Under the pieces are notes generated by a model. It ran no database searches. It saw only the letters and a program-made list of their open reading frames with translations, and was not told the origin of the DNA. From Acidobacteriota bacterium (lineage in GTDB: Bacteria > Acidobacteriota > Terriglobia > 2-12-FULL-54-10), in assembly GCA_016191085.1 (NCBI GenBank), contig JACPPJ010000013.1, positions 73,415 to 107,966 of the forward strand: a DNA stretch of 34,552 nt. Reading direction: 5' to 3'. The stretch's first letter is position 1; every line of letters begins with the position of its first letter. This document shows, in pieces, positions 17,764 through 26,647 of the stretch. A program made the position numbers and the translations under genes.

Positions 17764-19253
17764 CACATACCTCTGTGTGGCCCGGACATGAATCCGAAAC
17801 CTACGTCCTGTTTGTGCGTTAGCGGATCTTCCATCATCTGGATGGCTTCTTCGCGGTGCATCGGCGGAATCACAAATCGCTCGTCGAAAGTGCACAGCGC
17901 AGTGAGGCGGTAAATCGCTTCGGCCTCGTCCGGCGAGCAATCAGCCTCACGGAGCATGCGCTCGGCGGTGGGCATATCCACGTCGCCGACGGTCATGGCG
18001 CGCCGATACCACCGCACGGCTTTCTGCTTGCGCAGCGCGTAGCGCACAAAGCTTTCGTCTCCGGCTCCAAACAAGCTGGCTAGGAACTTCATGGGAATAC
18101 GCGACTCGTCTATGTCGTGGAAGAGATTGTCAGAGACGTGCGAGATGGTGCCGTTCTCCTGGCTGGACATGACCGGCGACATGGGAGGCACGTAGAACAG
18201 CATCGGCATGGTGCGGAATTCCAGGTGCGGCGGAAGCGCGATCTTCCATGTCTTCACGAACTGATAAACCGGCGACCGTTGAGCAGCATCAACCACGGAA
18301 TCGTGAACGTCGCTCTGCCGCGCCGCCGCAACCACTTCGGGATCGTTGGGATCGAGAATCAGCGAGCGCTGACCTTCAATCAGCTTCTCCTTCGGCAGCG
18401 AAGCGACTTCTTCGATGCGGTCGGCGTCATAAAGGAGCACGCCCAGGTAGCGGATGCGTCCCACGCAGGAGTGGAAGCAAGCCGGAGCCTGTCCGGTCTC
18501 TAGGCGCGGGAAGCACAGGATGCACTTCTCCGACTTGCCGGTGTTCCAGTTGTAGAACATCTTCTTGTACGGGCAGGCGGCGACGCACATGCGCCAGCCG
18601 CGGCAGCGCTTCTGATCAACCAGCACGATGCCGTCCTCACCGCGCTTGTAGAGAGCGCCCGAAGGGCACGACGCCACGCAGGAGGGGTTCAAGCAGTGGT
18701 TGCAGATCCGCGGGAAATAAAAGAGCACTAGCCGCTCAACAGCCGACAACTGCGCGCGCTGCTCCGGGCTGAGCGATGCAAGGTTCGGATCGTTCTCGGC
18801 GTAAATCGGCGAGCCGCCCAGGTCGTCGTCCCAGTTGGGACCGGCCTCGATGTTGATCAACTCGCCCGTGACCATCGAGATCGGTTTCGCGGTGGGCTGA
18901 TCGGGGCCTTCCGGCGCGTTGAACAGGTGTTGATAATCGTACGTCCATGGCTCATAGTAGTCGTCCATGGTGGGCATGCTGGGGTTGTGGTAAATGTTAA
19001 ATACGGTTTTCGCTTTGCTCGTGGATTTGAGCTGCAGCTTGCCGTCTTCGACTTCCCAACCGCCATTGTACTTTTCCTGGTCTTCCCAAGCTGTGGGGAA
19101 GCCGGTGCCTGGCTTGGTTTCGACGTTGTTCCACCACATGTACTCCGTCCCACGCCGGTCGGTCCAGATGTTCTTGCAGGCGATGCTGCAAGTGTGGCAA
19201 CCGATGCACTTGTCCAGATGAAAAACCATCGAAACTTGCGAACGCACATTCAT
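17763..19253 (-). CDS. narH: Respiratory nitrate reductase beta subunit (Fe-S)
   Basis: A 496-residue Fe-S subunit. The first cluster motif is C16-x2-CHTC-x3-C (KCIGCHTCSIACKNIW). The remaining motifs are CNHCLNPSCVASCP, CRGWRMCVAACP and CILCFPR with a later C. Trp in the place of one cysteine in CRGWRMC is the known mark of the [3Fe-4S] site of NarH. The C-terminal FYVPPMSPV and MRTPM-like (FRTMPMLFY) regions are also typical. The ATG has AAGGAG eight bases upstream. It is separated from narG by 209 nt that contain a palindromic element, an unusual gap in this operon. Confidence 0.97.
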   Translation of the reverse strand: MNVRSQVSMVFHLDKCIGCHTCSIACKNIWTDRRGTEYMWWNNVETKPGTGFPTAWEDQEKYNGGWEVEDGKLQLKSTSKAKTVFNIYHNPSMPTMDDYYEPWTYDYQHLFNAPEGPDQPTAKPISMVTGELINIEAGPNWDDDLGGSPIYAENDPNLASLSPEQRAQLSAVERLVLFYFPRICNHCLNPSCVASCPSGALYKRGEDGIVLVDQKRCRGWRMCVAACPYKKMFYNWNTGKSEKCILCFPRLETGQAPACFHSCVGRIRYLGVLLYDADRIEEVASLPKEKLIEGQRSLILDPNDPEVVAAARQSDVHDSVVDAAQRSPVYQFVKTWKIALPPHLEFRTMPMLFYVPPMSPVMSSQENGTISHVSDNLFHDIDESRIPMKFLASLFGAGDESFVRYALRKQKAVRWYRRAMTVGDVDMPTAERMLREADCSPDEAEAIYRLTALCTFDERFVIPPMHREEAIQMMEDPLTHKQDVGFGFMSGPHRGM

Positions 19254-19304
19254 GACTGCGCTCCTTCCCGGGCTATTTGAAATCGCTGTTCGAATTTCCC
19301 GAAG

Positions 19305-19430
19305 GGCACGACTTCAGTCGTGCCGCTTCCGCCGAAATCGTTTGCGGTGGCTTTTAGCCCCTGAGGTAACTCCCTCAGCGGCTAAAGCCGCCCTCATTAC
19401 CGTTGCTTGCGGCATGGCTGAAGCCATGCC
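19305..19430. repeat. Three-hairpin palindromic element, copy 2, between narG and narH
   Basis: GGCACGACTTCAGTCGTGCC (19305-19324), then a hairpin whose stem is GGCTTTTAGCC-CTGAGG against CCTCAG-GGCTAAAGCC type arms (19349-19389), then GGCATGGCTGAAGCCATGCC (19411-19430). The order and spacing mirror copy 1 (5307-5430). It lies inside the narG-narH intergenic gap of 209 nt and so would be transcribed with the operon. Confidence 0.8.
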
Positions 19431-19462
19431 CTTTCGAGAACCGGTGCTGCTTGCTATGACAG

Positions 19463-22400
19463 CTACCATTTGAGTTCCGGCAATTTCCGCACGAAGATGT
19501 GCGTGTCCCGGTTACAGCCGACCGGGCCCCAATAGTTGAAGTGGAAAGTAAACTGGCCGTAGCCGCCGACCATCAGATTGGGCTTCAGCCGTGTACGAGT
19601 GAGCGAGTTATGCCCGCCGGCGCGGCGGTTGTTGCGCAAGGGCGACGTCGGTACTGAATAGGTCCTCTCCGGTGAGTGGTATTGAATACAGACGCCGCGT
19701 GGGATACGCGCGCTAACCGCCGCGCGGGTGACCACCACGCCGTTATCGTTGTGAGCCTCCACCCAATCGTTGTCGTAGATCCCGATATCAAAGGCATCCC
19801 TGTCATTCATCCACAACGGCTCGACGCCACGCGAGAGCGTCGTCATGCGATGGTTGTCGCCATAGGTCGAGTGGATGTGCCATTTGCCATGCGGTGTCAG
19901 GTAATTGAGCATCTTCGTCGGACCTACTTCCTTACTCAGCCGCAATTCTCCGTATTCGGCTGGCAGCGGCTTGGGTTTGTAAGTAGGAAGGTGCTCGCCA
20001 AATTGGATGTACCCAGGATGATCAAGATAAAAGTGCTGGCGTCCCGTCAGTGTGCGCCACGGTACCAGGGCTTCTACGTTGTACGTGAATGGCGAGTACG
20101 CGCGGCCGTTCTCCGTCAACCCAGACCACATCGGACTGTTCAGCAGACGATGTGGCTTGGATTGCAATTCCTTATAGGTGAGTCGGGAGCCGCGATTGCG
20201 CTCGGCCAGGTGCGTCAGCGGCAGGCCCACGCGCGACTCCATTTCCTTGTAGGAGCGATAAGCCAGCTCGCCGTTGGTAACGGTGGCGAAGCGCAGGATC
20301 ATGTTGCAGACTTCTTCGTCATTGGCCAGAGAGGGATACCGCTGCCCGTTGAACGAAGTCGTTCCCAGCGTCCGTACCGCTTCGTCATAGACATCAGCGC
20401 AGTCATAGTGCGTGCCGTGCGCTCCCAGCCCGTTAGCGCGGACCTGCGGTCCGAAAGAGATGTACTGGTTGTAGACGTTCGCGTAATCTCGCGCGACCAG
20501 CTTCAGTCCCGGCATGGTTTTGCCGGGAATCGGTTCACACTCGCCCTTTCTCCAATCGAGCAGTGCCGGTTGCGCGATCTCCGCGGCCGTGTCGTGAGCC
20601 AGGGGCAGCGCGACCAAATCCCAAACGGGGCCGGGGAAGTGTCGGGGGGCAAGCTCTGAAAATTTCTTGGCGACCGCTTTGAATATCTGCCAATCCGACT
20701 TCGACTCCCAGCACGGAGGAACGGCCGCCGACAGCGGATGAATGAAGCTGTGCATGTCGGTGGAGTTCAGGTCAGCCTTCTCATACCAAGTCGCGGCTGG
20801 TAGAACGATGTCGGAGTAAAGCGCCGAAGTATCCATGCGGAAGTTCAGGTCTACAACCAGGTCCATCTTCCCTTCCGGCGCAGGATTCCTCCACACCACG
20901 TCCTTGACTACATCCTCGGCTATATCCGTGGCGATGGTATTGGTGTGCGTACCGAGATAGTGCTTCAGGAAATACTCGTGGCCCTTGCTGCTGGCCATGA
21001 GAGCGTTGCCTCTCCAGATAAACCACACACGCGGCCAGTTCTCGGGCGCGTCCGGATCATCAATGGAGAACTTCAGATCACCGCTCTTCAGTTTGTTAAT
21101 TACGAACTCATTTATTTGCTCTTGCGTAGTCGCACCCGCTGCTTCCGCCTCCTTCACCAAGTCCAGCGTGTTGCGATCGAACTGCGGATAGAACGGCAGC
21201 CAGCCGTTGCGGACGGCTCGCGCCTGAATATCAATGGTATGACCCGAGGCCAGCGAGCCTTCGGCCTGGCCCTGCGGAACCGTATGGTAATCGGTGAACT
21301 GTTTTTCGTAGCGCCACTGGTCGGTGTTGACGTAGTGCCAGCTCGGCGCATTCTGCAAACGCGACGCAGGAATCCAGTCTTTCGCGAATGCGATCGACTG
21401 CCATGATTCACCGGGCGCCAGTTTCTCCTGCCCCACGTAGTGCGCCAGGCCTCCGCCGTTCTTGCCGATGCAGCCGCAGAACATCAGCGCATGAATGGCG
21501 GAGCGGTACATCAGGTTGCCGTGATACCAGTGGTTGATCCCCGCGCCGATAATGACGGTGCACTTGCCCTCAGTCATTTCGGCGGTTTTGCCCCACTCGC
21601 GCGCGAATCGGATCACCACGTCGCGGCCCATGCCCGTGAACTTCTCGGACCACGCCGGAGTGTAAGGAGCTTCGGCGTCGTCGTAGTCCTTGGGATAGGC
21701 GCCGGGCAGCCCGCGCGGCACACCGTATTGCGCCATCAACAGGTCGTAGGCGGTGGCGACGACCGCAGTGCGTCCATCCGCGGTCTGAATCTTGCGAACC
21801 GGCACGCCTCGCATCAACGTCCCGCCTTCGGCGAAATCATCGAGCCTCACCATGGCGATGCCGTCTTTGTTGTCGAGCAGCGTCAACGCAGGGTCGATGG
21901 AGGAACCGTCCTGCCCGTCTTTCAGCTCCAGGTTCCATTTGCCCTTGTCTTTATTGGCCCAACGAAAGCCGGAGCTGCCCATCGGCATCTTCGGAGTACC
22001 GGTGGGTTCATCCCACATGAGGAACTTCCAATCGCCGTGTTCGGTTTGGGCGTATTGCGAGAGCCGGTTCGCGCGGAGCAGTTGACCGGGCGTGAATCCG
22101 CCCTCGACGGGGAGCAGTTCGACCAGGTACGGCGCATCGGTGTACTTCTTGGTGTATTCGACAAAATAGGGAGTTTGTTTATCGTAATGGAATTCTTTCA
22201 GCAGGACGTGATTCACGGCCATCCACCAGGCGCCGTCTTGTCCGGCATTGACGCGGACCCATTCGTCTGCGTATTTCGCAACCTGGTTAAAGTCAGGAGC
22301 GAAGACCCACATCTTGCTGCCGTTGTGCCGCGCCTCGGCGGCGAAGTGGCAATCGGGCGTGCGGGTCATGTTCAGGTTTGAACCCATCACGGCCAGCAGC

Positions 22401-23110
22401 TTGGCGTTGTACCAGTCGGCCGATTCCTGCACGTCGGTCTGCTCGCCCCAGGTCTCGGGAGAGGCAGAAGGAAGGTCGCAATACCAGTCGTAGAAAGACA
22501 GCGAGACGCCGCCCATCAATTGCAGGAACCGCGCGCCCGCTGCGTAGCTGATCATGGACATGGCCGGAATGGGCGAGAATCCGGCGACACGATCGGGGCC
22601 GTGCTTTTTGGCGGTGTAGATGCAGCTTGCGGCGATCAGTTCGAGCATGGTGTCCCAGTCGCCACGCCGGAAACCGCCCTTACCGCGCGCCTGCTGCCAG
22701 CGCCTGCGCGACTCGGGATTTTCAACTAACGACTTCCACGCTTCCACCGGATCTTCGTACTGGCCACGCGCCTGCTTCCAGAGGTCGAGTAGCGCGCCGC
22801 GAATATAGGGATATTTCACGCGCAACGGGCTGTAGAGATACCAGGAATAGGAGATTCCGCGCTGGCATCCGCGAGGCTCGTACGGCGGCAGGCCGGCCTC
22901 CAGCACGGGGTAATCGAGCCCTTGCATCTCCCAAGTGACGATGCCGTCTTTGACGTAGATCTGCCAGGTGCAGCCGCCGGTGCAGTTCACGCCGTGAGTG
23001 CTTCGGATGATCTTGTCGTGCTGCCAGCGATTGCGGTAGAACTCTTCCCACCCGCGCAACTGCGGCGCCTTTTCATCTTTGATCCAACTGCTTCCTTGGT
23101 TCTTTTTCAT
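19463..23110 (-). CDS. narG: Respiratory nitrate reductase alpha subunit (Mo-bisPGD)
   Basis: A 1,215-residue catalytic subunit, close to the 1,247 of E. coli NarG. The FS0 cluster ligands are H39, C43, C47 and C82 ([11 protein letters not shown], then EPRGCQRG). The Mo-ligating Asp is D212 in [20 protein letters not shown]. No Tat signal is present: the protein begins with a short soluble lead and runs into the E. coli-like [14 protein letters not shown]. This points to the classical cytoplasm-facing enzyme rather than the periplasmic type. It reduces nitrate to nitrite with electrons from NarH. The ATG overlaps the narC stop by 4 nt (ATGA). A nitrite-oxidising relative is less likely given narI, narJ and narK beside it. 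Confidence 0.97.
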   Translation of the reverse strand: MKKNQGSSWIKDEKAPQLRGWEEFYRNRWQHDKIIRSTHGVNCTGGCTWQIYVKDGIVTWEMQGLDYPVLEAGLPPYEPRGCQRGISYSWYLYSPLRVKYPYIRGALLDLWKQARGQYEDPVEAWKSLVENPESRRRWQQARGKGGFRRGDWDTMLELIAASCIYTAKKHGPDRVAGFSPIPAMSMISYAAGARFLQLMGGVSLSFYDWYCDLPSASPETWGEQTDVQESADWYNAKLLAVMGSNLNMTRTPDCHFAAEARHNGSKMWVFAPDFNQVAKYADEWVRVNAGQDGAWWMAVNHVLLKEFHYDKQTPYFVEYTKKYTDAPYLVELLPVEGGFTPGQLLRANRLSQYAQTEHGDWKFLMWDEPTGTPKMPMGSSGFRWANKDKGKWNLELKDGQDGSSIDPALTLLDNKDGIAMVRLDDFAEGGTLMRGVPVRKIQTADGRTAVVATAYDLLMAQYGVPRGLPGAYPKDYDDAEAPYTPAWSEKFTGMGRDVVIRFAREWGKTAEMTEGKCTVIIGAGINHWYHGNLMYRSAIHALMFCGCIGKNGGGLAHYVGQEKLAPGESWQSIAFAKDWIPASRLQNAPSWHYVNTDQWRYEKQFTDYHTVPQGQAEGSLASGHTIDIQARAVRNGWLPFYPQFDRNTLDLVKEAEAAGATTQEQINEFVINKLKSGDLKFSIDDPDAPENWPRVWFIWRGNALMASSKGHEYFLKHYLGTHTNTIATDIAEDVVKDVVWRNPAPEGKMDLVVDLNFRMDTSALYSDIVLPAATWYEKADLNSTDMHSFIHPLSAAVPPCWESKSDWQIFKAVAKKFSELAPRHFPGPVWDLVALPLAHDTAAEIAQPALLDWRKGECEPIPGKTMPGLKLVARDYANVYNQYISFGPQVRANGLGAHGTHYDCADVYDEAVRTLGTTSFNGQRYPSLANDEEVCNMILRFATVTNGELAYRSYKEMESRVGLPLTHLAERNRGSRLTYKELQSKPHRLLNSPMWSGLTENGRAYSPFTYNVEALVPWRTLTGRQHFYLDHPGYIQFGEHLPTYKPKPLPAEYGELRLSKEVGPTKMLNYLTPHGKWHIHSTYGDNHRMTTLSRGVEPLWMNDRDAFDIGIYDNDWVEAHNDNGVVVTRAAVSARIPRGVCIQYHSPERTYSVPTSPLRNNRRAGGHNSLTRTRLKPNLMVGGYGQFTFHFNYWGPVGCNRDTHIFVRKLPELKW

Positions 23111-23946
23111 TCCACACCTCGCGACTTCCTGACCAGATTGCGCCGCACGTTAGTGAACCGCCCGCGCCATATCCAGCCCATCAGGCCCAGAGCGCCACAA
23201 AGGCCGGCAAAGCCGGCCAGAAAGAAATTCACCTGCGCTCCGCTATCGGCTGGCAGCGAAGTCCGGGCGGCCTCATCAAAGACGGCGAGCAACGGAAAGA
23301 TTTCTTCATTCTGGAGCCGGTGATTGCGGTAGACCGCCTGCATGGTAGGCGTCAGGGGATTCGTAAGCCAGGCGCCAATGGCCTTGCGTCCGCCCAGCCT
23401 TTCCCATACCAGCGTCAAGTCGGGTCCCAATCGCCCTCCGCCCATGCCGCGCAATGTGCCGATTGTGTGACAAGAGATGCAGGCCGCGCCGCCTTGCGAC
23501 AGCTTGCGTTCTCCGCGAAGGATCTCCATACCTAGGGCAACATTGGCGGGAGTAAACGGACGGTCGCTGATCGCCGCGCCAGCGAACCGCGACTTGGGCA
23601 GCGCTGATTCAGCCTCGATCAGATCAACGAGGGCCTTGGCCATTTGCGGCGTGACGCCAGGGACTGCCGGCATGACGATGCCGCGCGATTCCTGTTGCAA
23701 CTGCAGCGCGTATGGATCGCCGCTGTCAATTACCGCTTTCGGCGCCTGGATGAATTTTTCGAGCCAGGCGCGCTCTTTCCGTTTAGTGGCATCTTTCAAA
23801 TCCGGACCGGTCAGTCGACCGCCGCCGATGGTGTGGCAGCTGGTGCAGTTCTGTTGGAAAAACGTGTCGGTCTGCTGCGCCACCGCAACGCTGCACAGAA
23901 AACCCAGCAGCAAGGGAAGTATGATTGACAAACGCAGCCTGCTCAC
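23107..23946 (-). CDS. narC: Diheme membrane-anchored cytochrome c, NarC-like
   Basis: 279 residues: signal peptide (cleavage near AVAQ, residue 24), heme motif C34TSCH38 in the first domain, C156ISCH160 in the second domain, and a C-terminal membrane helix (about 238-260) ending in a basic tail. This is the plan of NarC of the Thermus narCGHJIK operon, and the gene order here is the same. It is a periplasmic electron carrier that could link NarI or alternative complex III to other acceptors. The GTG start overlaps the regulator stop by 4 nt, with AAGGAGG well placed upstream. The symbol rests on layout and order rather than a database match. Confidence 0.8.
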   Translation of the reverse strand: MSRLRLSIILPLLLGFLCSVAVAQQTDTFFQQNCTSCHTIGGGRLTGPDLKDATKRKERAWLEKFIQAPKAVIDSGDPYALQLQQESRGIVMPAVPGVTPQMAKALVDLIEAESALPKSRFAGAAISDRPFTPANVALGMEILRGERKLSQGGAACISCHTIGTLRGMGGGRLGPDLTLVWERLGGRKAIGAWLTNPLTPTMQAVYRNHRLQNEEIFPLLAVFDEAARTSLPADSGAQVNFFLAGFAGLCGALGLMGWIWRGRFTNVRRNLVRKSRGVE

Positions 23947-24437
23947 TGCTGCCTCCTTTTCTCATCGCTATCGCCGTCGAGAGGAATGCGCACCAGGCCG
24001 TTTCCTTCCGGAGCAGCGCCGGATTGCCGTAAAGATTCCACCAAGTCCGCCAACGTTGTCTTTTCCAGCATGTCTTGAATCGCTGTCCGCAGTGGGAGCC
24101 ACTCGCGGTGCAGCACGCATGGGTTTTCTCCGGTGCACATCCCTGCCCCCAGTACGCAGTCGCCGGAATCCAGCGGACCTTGTACGGCGTGGACGACTGA
24201 AGCTAGCGTGATTGCTTGCGCCGTCCGGCCCAACTCCATGCCTTTGCCAGGGCCTCGGAAGGACCGTACTAACCCGGCACTTGCTAACCGCTGCGTGATT
24301 TTCGCCAGGTACGCCTCGGAGACCCCGGCATGATCTGCAATCTCATGCACCGGCGAGAGTTTTCCAGGCGATTGTTGGGCGAGGAACATCATGGCGCGTA
24401 TGGCAAGCTCCGAGGAGTGTTGAAATAAGATGCTCAT
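23943..24437 (-). CDS. Rrf2-family Fe-S regulator (NsrR/IscR-like)
   Basis: A 164-residue Rrf2 regulator. The winged helix-turn-helix covers residues 1-65 (SELAIRAMMFLAQQ, VSEAYLAKITQRLASAGLVRSFRG). Three cysteines, C94, C101 and C107, in DCVLGAGMCTGENPC fit an Fe-S cluster as in NsrR and IscR, although the first spacing (six residues) is one longer than the usual five. It is the first gene of the nar-act block and overlaps narC by 4 nt, so it probably controls the block in response to NO, nitrite or redox state. No strong ribosome site precedes the ATG. Its family is sure; the signal is inferred. Confidence 0.92.
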   Translation of the reverse strand: MSILFQHSSELAIRAMMFLAQQSPGKLSPVHEIADHAGVSEAYLAKITQRLASAGLVRSFRGPGKGMELGRTAQAITLASVVHAVQGPLDSGDCVLGAGMCTGENPCVLHREWLPLRTAIQDMLEKTTLADLVESLRQSGAAPEGNGLVRIPLDGDSDEKRRQQ

Positions 24438-24858
24438 AAGTGGAATTACCGATATTCGGTTCCAGTATTCCGATTTGCACGCTGCCTACCAGCCAAGCAG
24501 TTGCTCGCAAGTGCCAGAAACAAAGGAGAACCAGCAGAAGTAAAGCGGACACGCTGAGTGATATTGCCCAGAGCAATTGAGCTAGTGCGCAAATTTCCAC
24601 ACAAAATCAGGCCTGCATTGTCCGGTATTTAGGCAGCGTGATAATGACGGTGGGCAGTCGGTAAGTAGCGCAGGGTTTGTTTTCAAACTCTGCGGCTCTT
24701 TGATTAAGAGCGTGGATGACAGGGACTTTTTCGATGGTGCCGTGCGGCACGGTCATCGGGTGGTCTTGCCTATGAATCCATGCGCGCGAATTCAAAGCCG
24801 CAGAGTTTAGAAAGCGCAAACTCCGCCTAGGGGCTACGGGGTATGGCCTGCGGGTATG
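24438..24858. other. Intergenic region with a long-range inverted repeat, no gene accepted
   Basis: The region is 421 nt long. Besides the candidate operator it contains a perfect 13-bp inverted repeat, AAACTCTGCGGCT (24685-24697) and AGCCGCAGAGTTT (24796-24808), enclosing 98 nt with a smaller hairpin (GTGCCGTGCGGCAC). A minus-strand frame of 70 codons (24607-24819) overlaps the repeat but lacks family features and a convincing ribosome site, so it is not annotated. Confidence 0.5.
24442..24471 (-). promoter_or_regulatory. Candidate Rrf2 operator just before the regulator gene
   Basis: GGAAT (24442-24446) faces ATTCC (24467-24471). Inside lies the inverted repeat ACCGATATTCGGT (24448-24460, 5-bp arms, 3-nt centre). 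It sits 5-34 nt upstream of the regulator ATG, so bound protein could block the promoter or ribosome entry. Autoregulation is inferred; the sequence is not a textbook NsrR or IscR site. Confidence 0.45.
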
Positions 24859-26121
24859 CTACTTTGTCGGGCAGGATCCGGTCTTCAGGTGCGCTTCGAA
24901 ATCCTCGGGGAAAAGCTTCATAGCGCTGAGCAGCGGCGGGCCTGGCATGTTAATGAGACTGCAATAGCCCTTACCCTTGTTGAACTCCAGCAACTTCGGA
25001 ATCTGGTCCAACATTAGCGCGGGCGCCTGCCCGAGCAGGACCTTCTCGAGAATTGTAGCGATATTGCTCGTTTCCATGCGGCAAGCGGGGCACTGGCCGC
25101 AGCACTCTTTGGCGAAAAATCGCGCAATGTCCAGCGCCACGTCCATCATGCAGGTACTCTCGCCATAAGCGCGCGTTACGCCGCACCCAATGCTGGAGTT
25201 TTCGGCGCGCAAGGACTCAGGGCTGAGCACGCGGTCCGGGTTCGGCAGGAGGAAGGCGCTCGACGGACCGCCGTGAAGAATAGCACGCAGTGGCGCGCCG
25301 CTTTTCAGGCCTCCGGCCAGTTTGACCAACTCGCCTTCGGTCGCGCCGTAGGGCAGCTCATAGACGCCGGGGTTTGCCCACTCTTCGTTGAGAGAGTACA
25401 GCATGGTGCCAAAGCTCTCGGCGGTTCCAATCCTGCGGTACCACTCGGGGCCGTAGCGAATGATGGGCGGGATATTCGCCAGCGTTTCAACGTTATTGAC
25501 CAGCGTCGGCTGCCCGTTCAGACCCGCAGTGACAGGGTACGGCGGCTTCGGCCGCGGCTTCGGTTCTCTGCCTTCCAGGGCTTCGAGGACTGCGGTGTCC
25601 TCTCCAGCGACATAGGGCGTAGGCGCAGCCTTGGTGTCGGCATCTATGGAAAAATTTGTCCCCAATATCTCATCGCCCAGGAAGCCAGCCATGCGGGCTT
25701 CCTCAAGCGCTTCCCAGATCCTCTCCCGAGCCTCCGTGTAACCTTCGTTGGTATAGAAGATCACTTGGTTCGCGCCCACGGCAAAGGCGGCCAACAGCGC
25801 CCCTTCCAACACGGCGTGAGGAGTATATTCGAGCAGCGTGCGGTCTTTGAACGAGCCGGGCTCATCTTCGCCGCCATTCACGACGACGTATTTGTGTCTG
25901 CCCTCCGCCTGGGCGCACAGCGCGATCTTCTGCGCAGTGGGAAAGCCCGCGCCGCCGCGCCCCCGCAGCCGCGCCTGAGTGATCTGCTCGATGACCGCGG
26001 CAGCGCCGTCGTGAGTCACCGCCCAGCAGTATCCGTCGTAGCCGCCGCGACGGCGATACTCTGCGAGCGTTTCCTTCTGCTCAGGCTTCCCGGACGGAAA
26101 AAGGATGGTGCGGGACATCAT
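24859..26121 (-). CDS. NuoF-like NADH-binding flavoprotein (stand-alone)
   Basis: 420 residues, the length of NuoF. The NADH/FMN motifs are GRGGAGFPT (54-62) and GGEDEPGSFKDR (83-94), with YVAGEDTAVLEALEG further on. The [4Fe-4S] motif is C341-x2-C344-x2-C347-x39-C387, exactly the N3 spacing. It should pass electrons from NAD(P)H to the Fe-S partner encoded just upstream, whose stop overlaps this start by one base (TAATG). No other Nuo subunit, hydrogenase or formate dehydrogenase is near, so the final partner is unknown; symbols nuoF or hoxF would over-claim. It could also be the diaphorase part of a soluble dehydrogenase. Confidence 0.88.
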   Translation of the reverse strand: MMSRTILFPSGKPEQKETLAEYRRRGGYDGYCWAVTHDGAAAVIEQITQARLRGRGGAGFPTAQKIALCAQAEGRHKYVVVNGGEDEPGSFKDRTLLEYTPHAVLEGALLAAFAVGANQVIFYTNEGYTEARERIWEALEEARMAGFLGDEILGTNFSIDADTKAAPTPYVAGEDTAVLEALEGREPKPRPKPPYPVTAGLNGQPTLVNNVETLANIPPIIRYGPEWYRRIGTAESFGTMLYSLNEEWANPGVYELPYGATEGELVKLAGGLKSGAPLRAILHGGPSSAFLLPNPDRVLSPESLRAENSSIGCGVTRAYGESTCMMDVALDIARFFAKECCGQCPACRMETSNIATILEKVLLGQAPALMLDQIPKLLEFNKGKGYCSLINMPGPPLLSAMKLFPEDFEAHLKTGSCPTK

Positions 26122-26441
26122 TAGTACAATCCCGCATCCAGCAACTGGAAGATCATATCTTTCAGGCCGGGGTCGATGGTATCAAGTTCCTTGGGAGCGA
26201 CGCCTCCCTTGAGGTAGGCAACCACGTCATGGACGAGCTCGGGCTTTACGTGAGCGAACCAGGCTTTATCAGGGTAAATGACCACATTAGGACCTTCATG
26301 GCAGGCGCCAAAACACATATAAGGACGGACCTCGATGGACTCATCTCCCGTGAGCTCTTTCTTGAGCAACTCCATTGTCTCGGTGGCTTTTCGCACTCGG
26401 CAATCGACGTTCTGGCAAACGAAGACTAATCGCTTTCCCAC
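26121..26441 (-). CDS. Thioredoxin-like [2Fe-2S] ferredoxin
   Basis: A 106-residue thioredoxin-fold ferredoxin resembling the C-terminal half of NuoE. Cysteines are placed as FVCQNVDC near the N-terminus and YMCFGACHEGPNVVIYPDK, which gives four likely ligands. The helical N-terminal domain of full NuoE is missing. It starts with GTG (26441) after GAGAGGGTG and is translationally coupled to the flavoprotein gene that follows. Together they form a minimal NADH:ferredoxin-type pair. Confidence 0.87.
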   Translation of the reverse strand: MGKRLVFVCQNVDCRVRKATETMELLKKELTGDESIEVRPYMCFGACHEGPNVVIYPDKAWFAHVKPELVHDVVAYLKGGVAPKELDTIDPGLKDMIFQLLDAGLY

Positions 26442-26647
26442 TCGTCACCCTCTCCACGGCTCTCGTCGGACCGCCGATGTACCGCAAACTGTTGATTATA
26501 CCGGCGGGAGATGGATTCATGCAAAACGCGGGGGTAGGTGGATGAATAGGCAGCCACGGTACGTTGCTTGTGTCGTAGGTTTTCGCACGGATAACGCCCG
26601 GAACGAACGCACGCATGAAGTTCATGCCGTGGCTACCATGTTGATTT

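Noticed and set aside
17764..17940. N-terminal extension of narJ
   Set aside because: It lies within the narH coding region and lacks NarJ similarity; the ATG at 17763 gives a family-typical start.
19463..23110. narGH read as nitrite oxidoreductase (nxrAB)
   Set aside because: NarG lacks a Tat signal and is E. coli-like, and narI, narJ and two narK genes adjoin it. Reverse function cannot be fully excluded from sequence.
24607..24819. 70-codon minus-strand ORF between the two operons
   Set aside because: It overlaps a long inverted repeat, has no recognisable family and no good ribosome site; its end looks protein-like but evidence is too weak.
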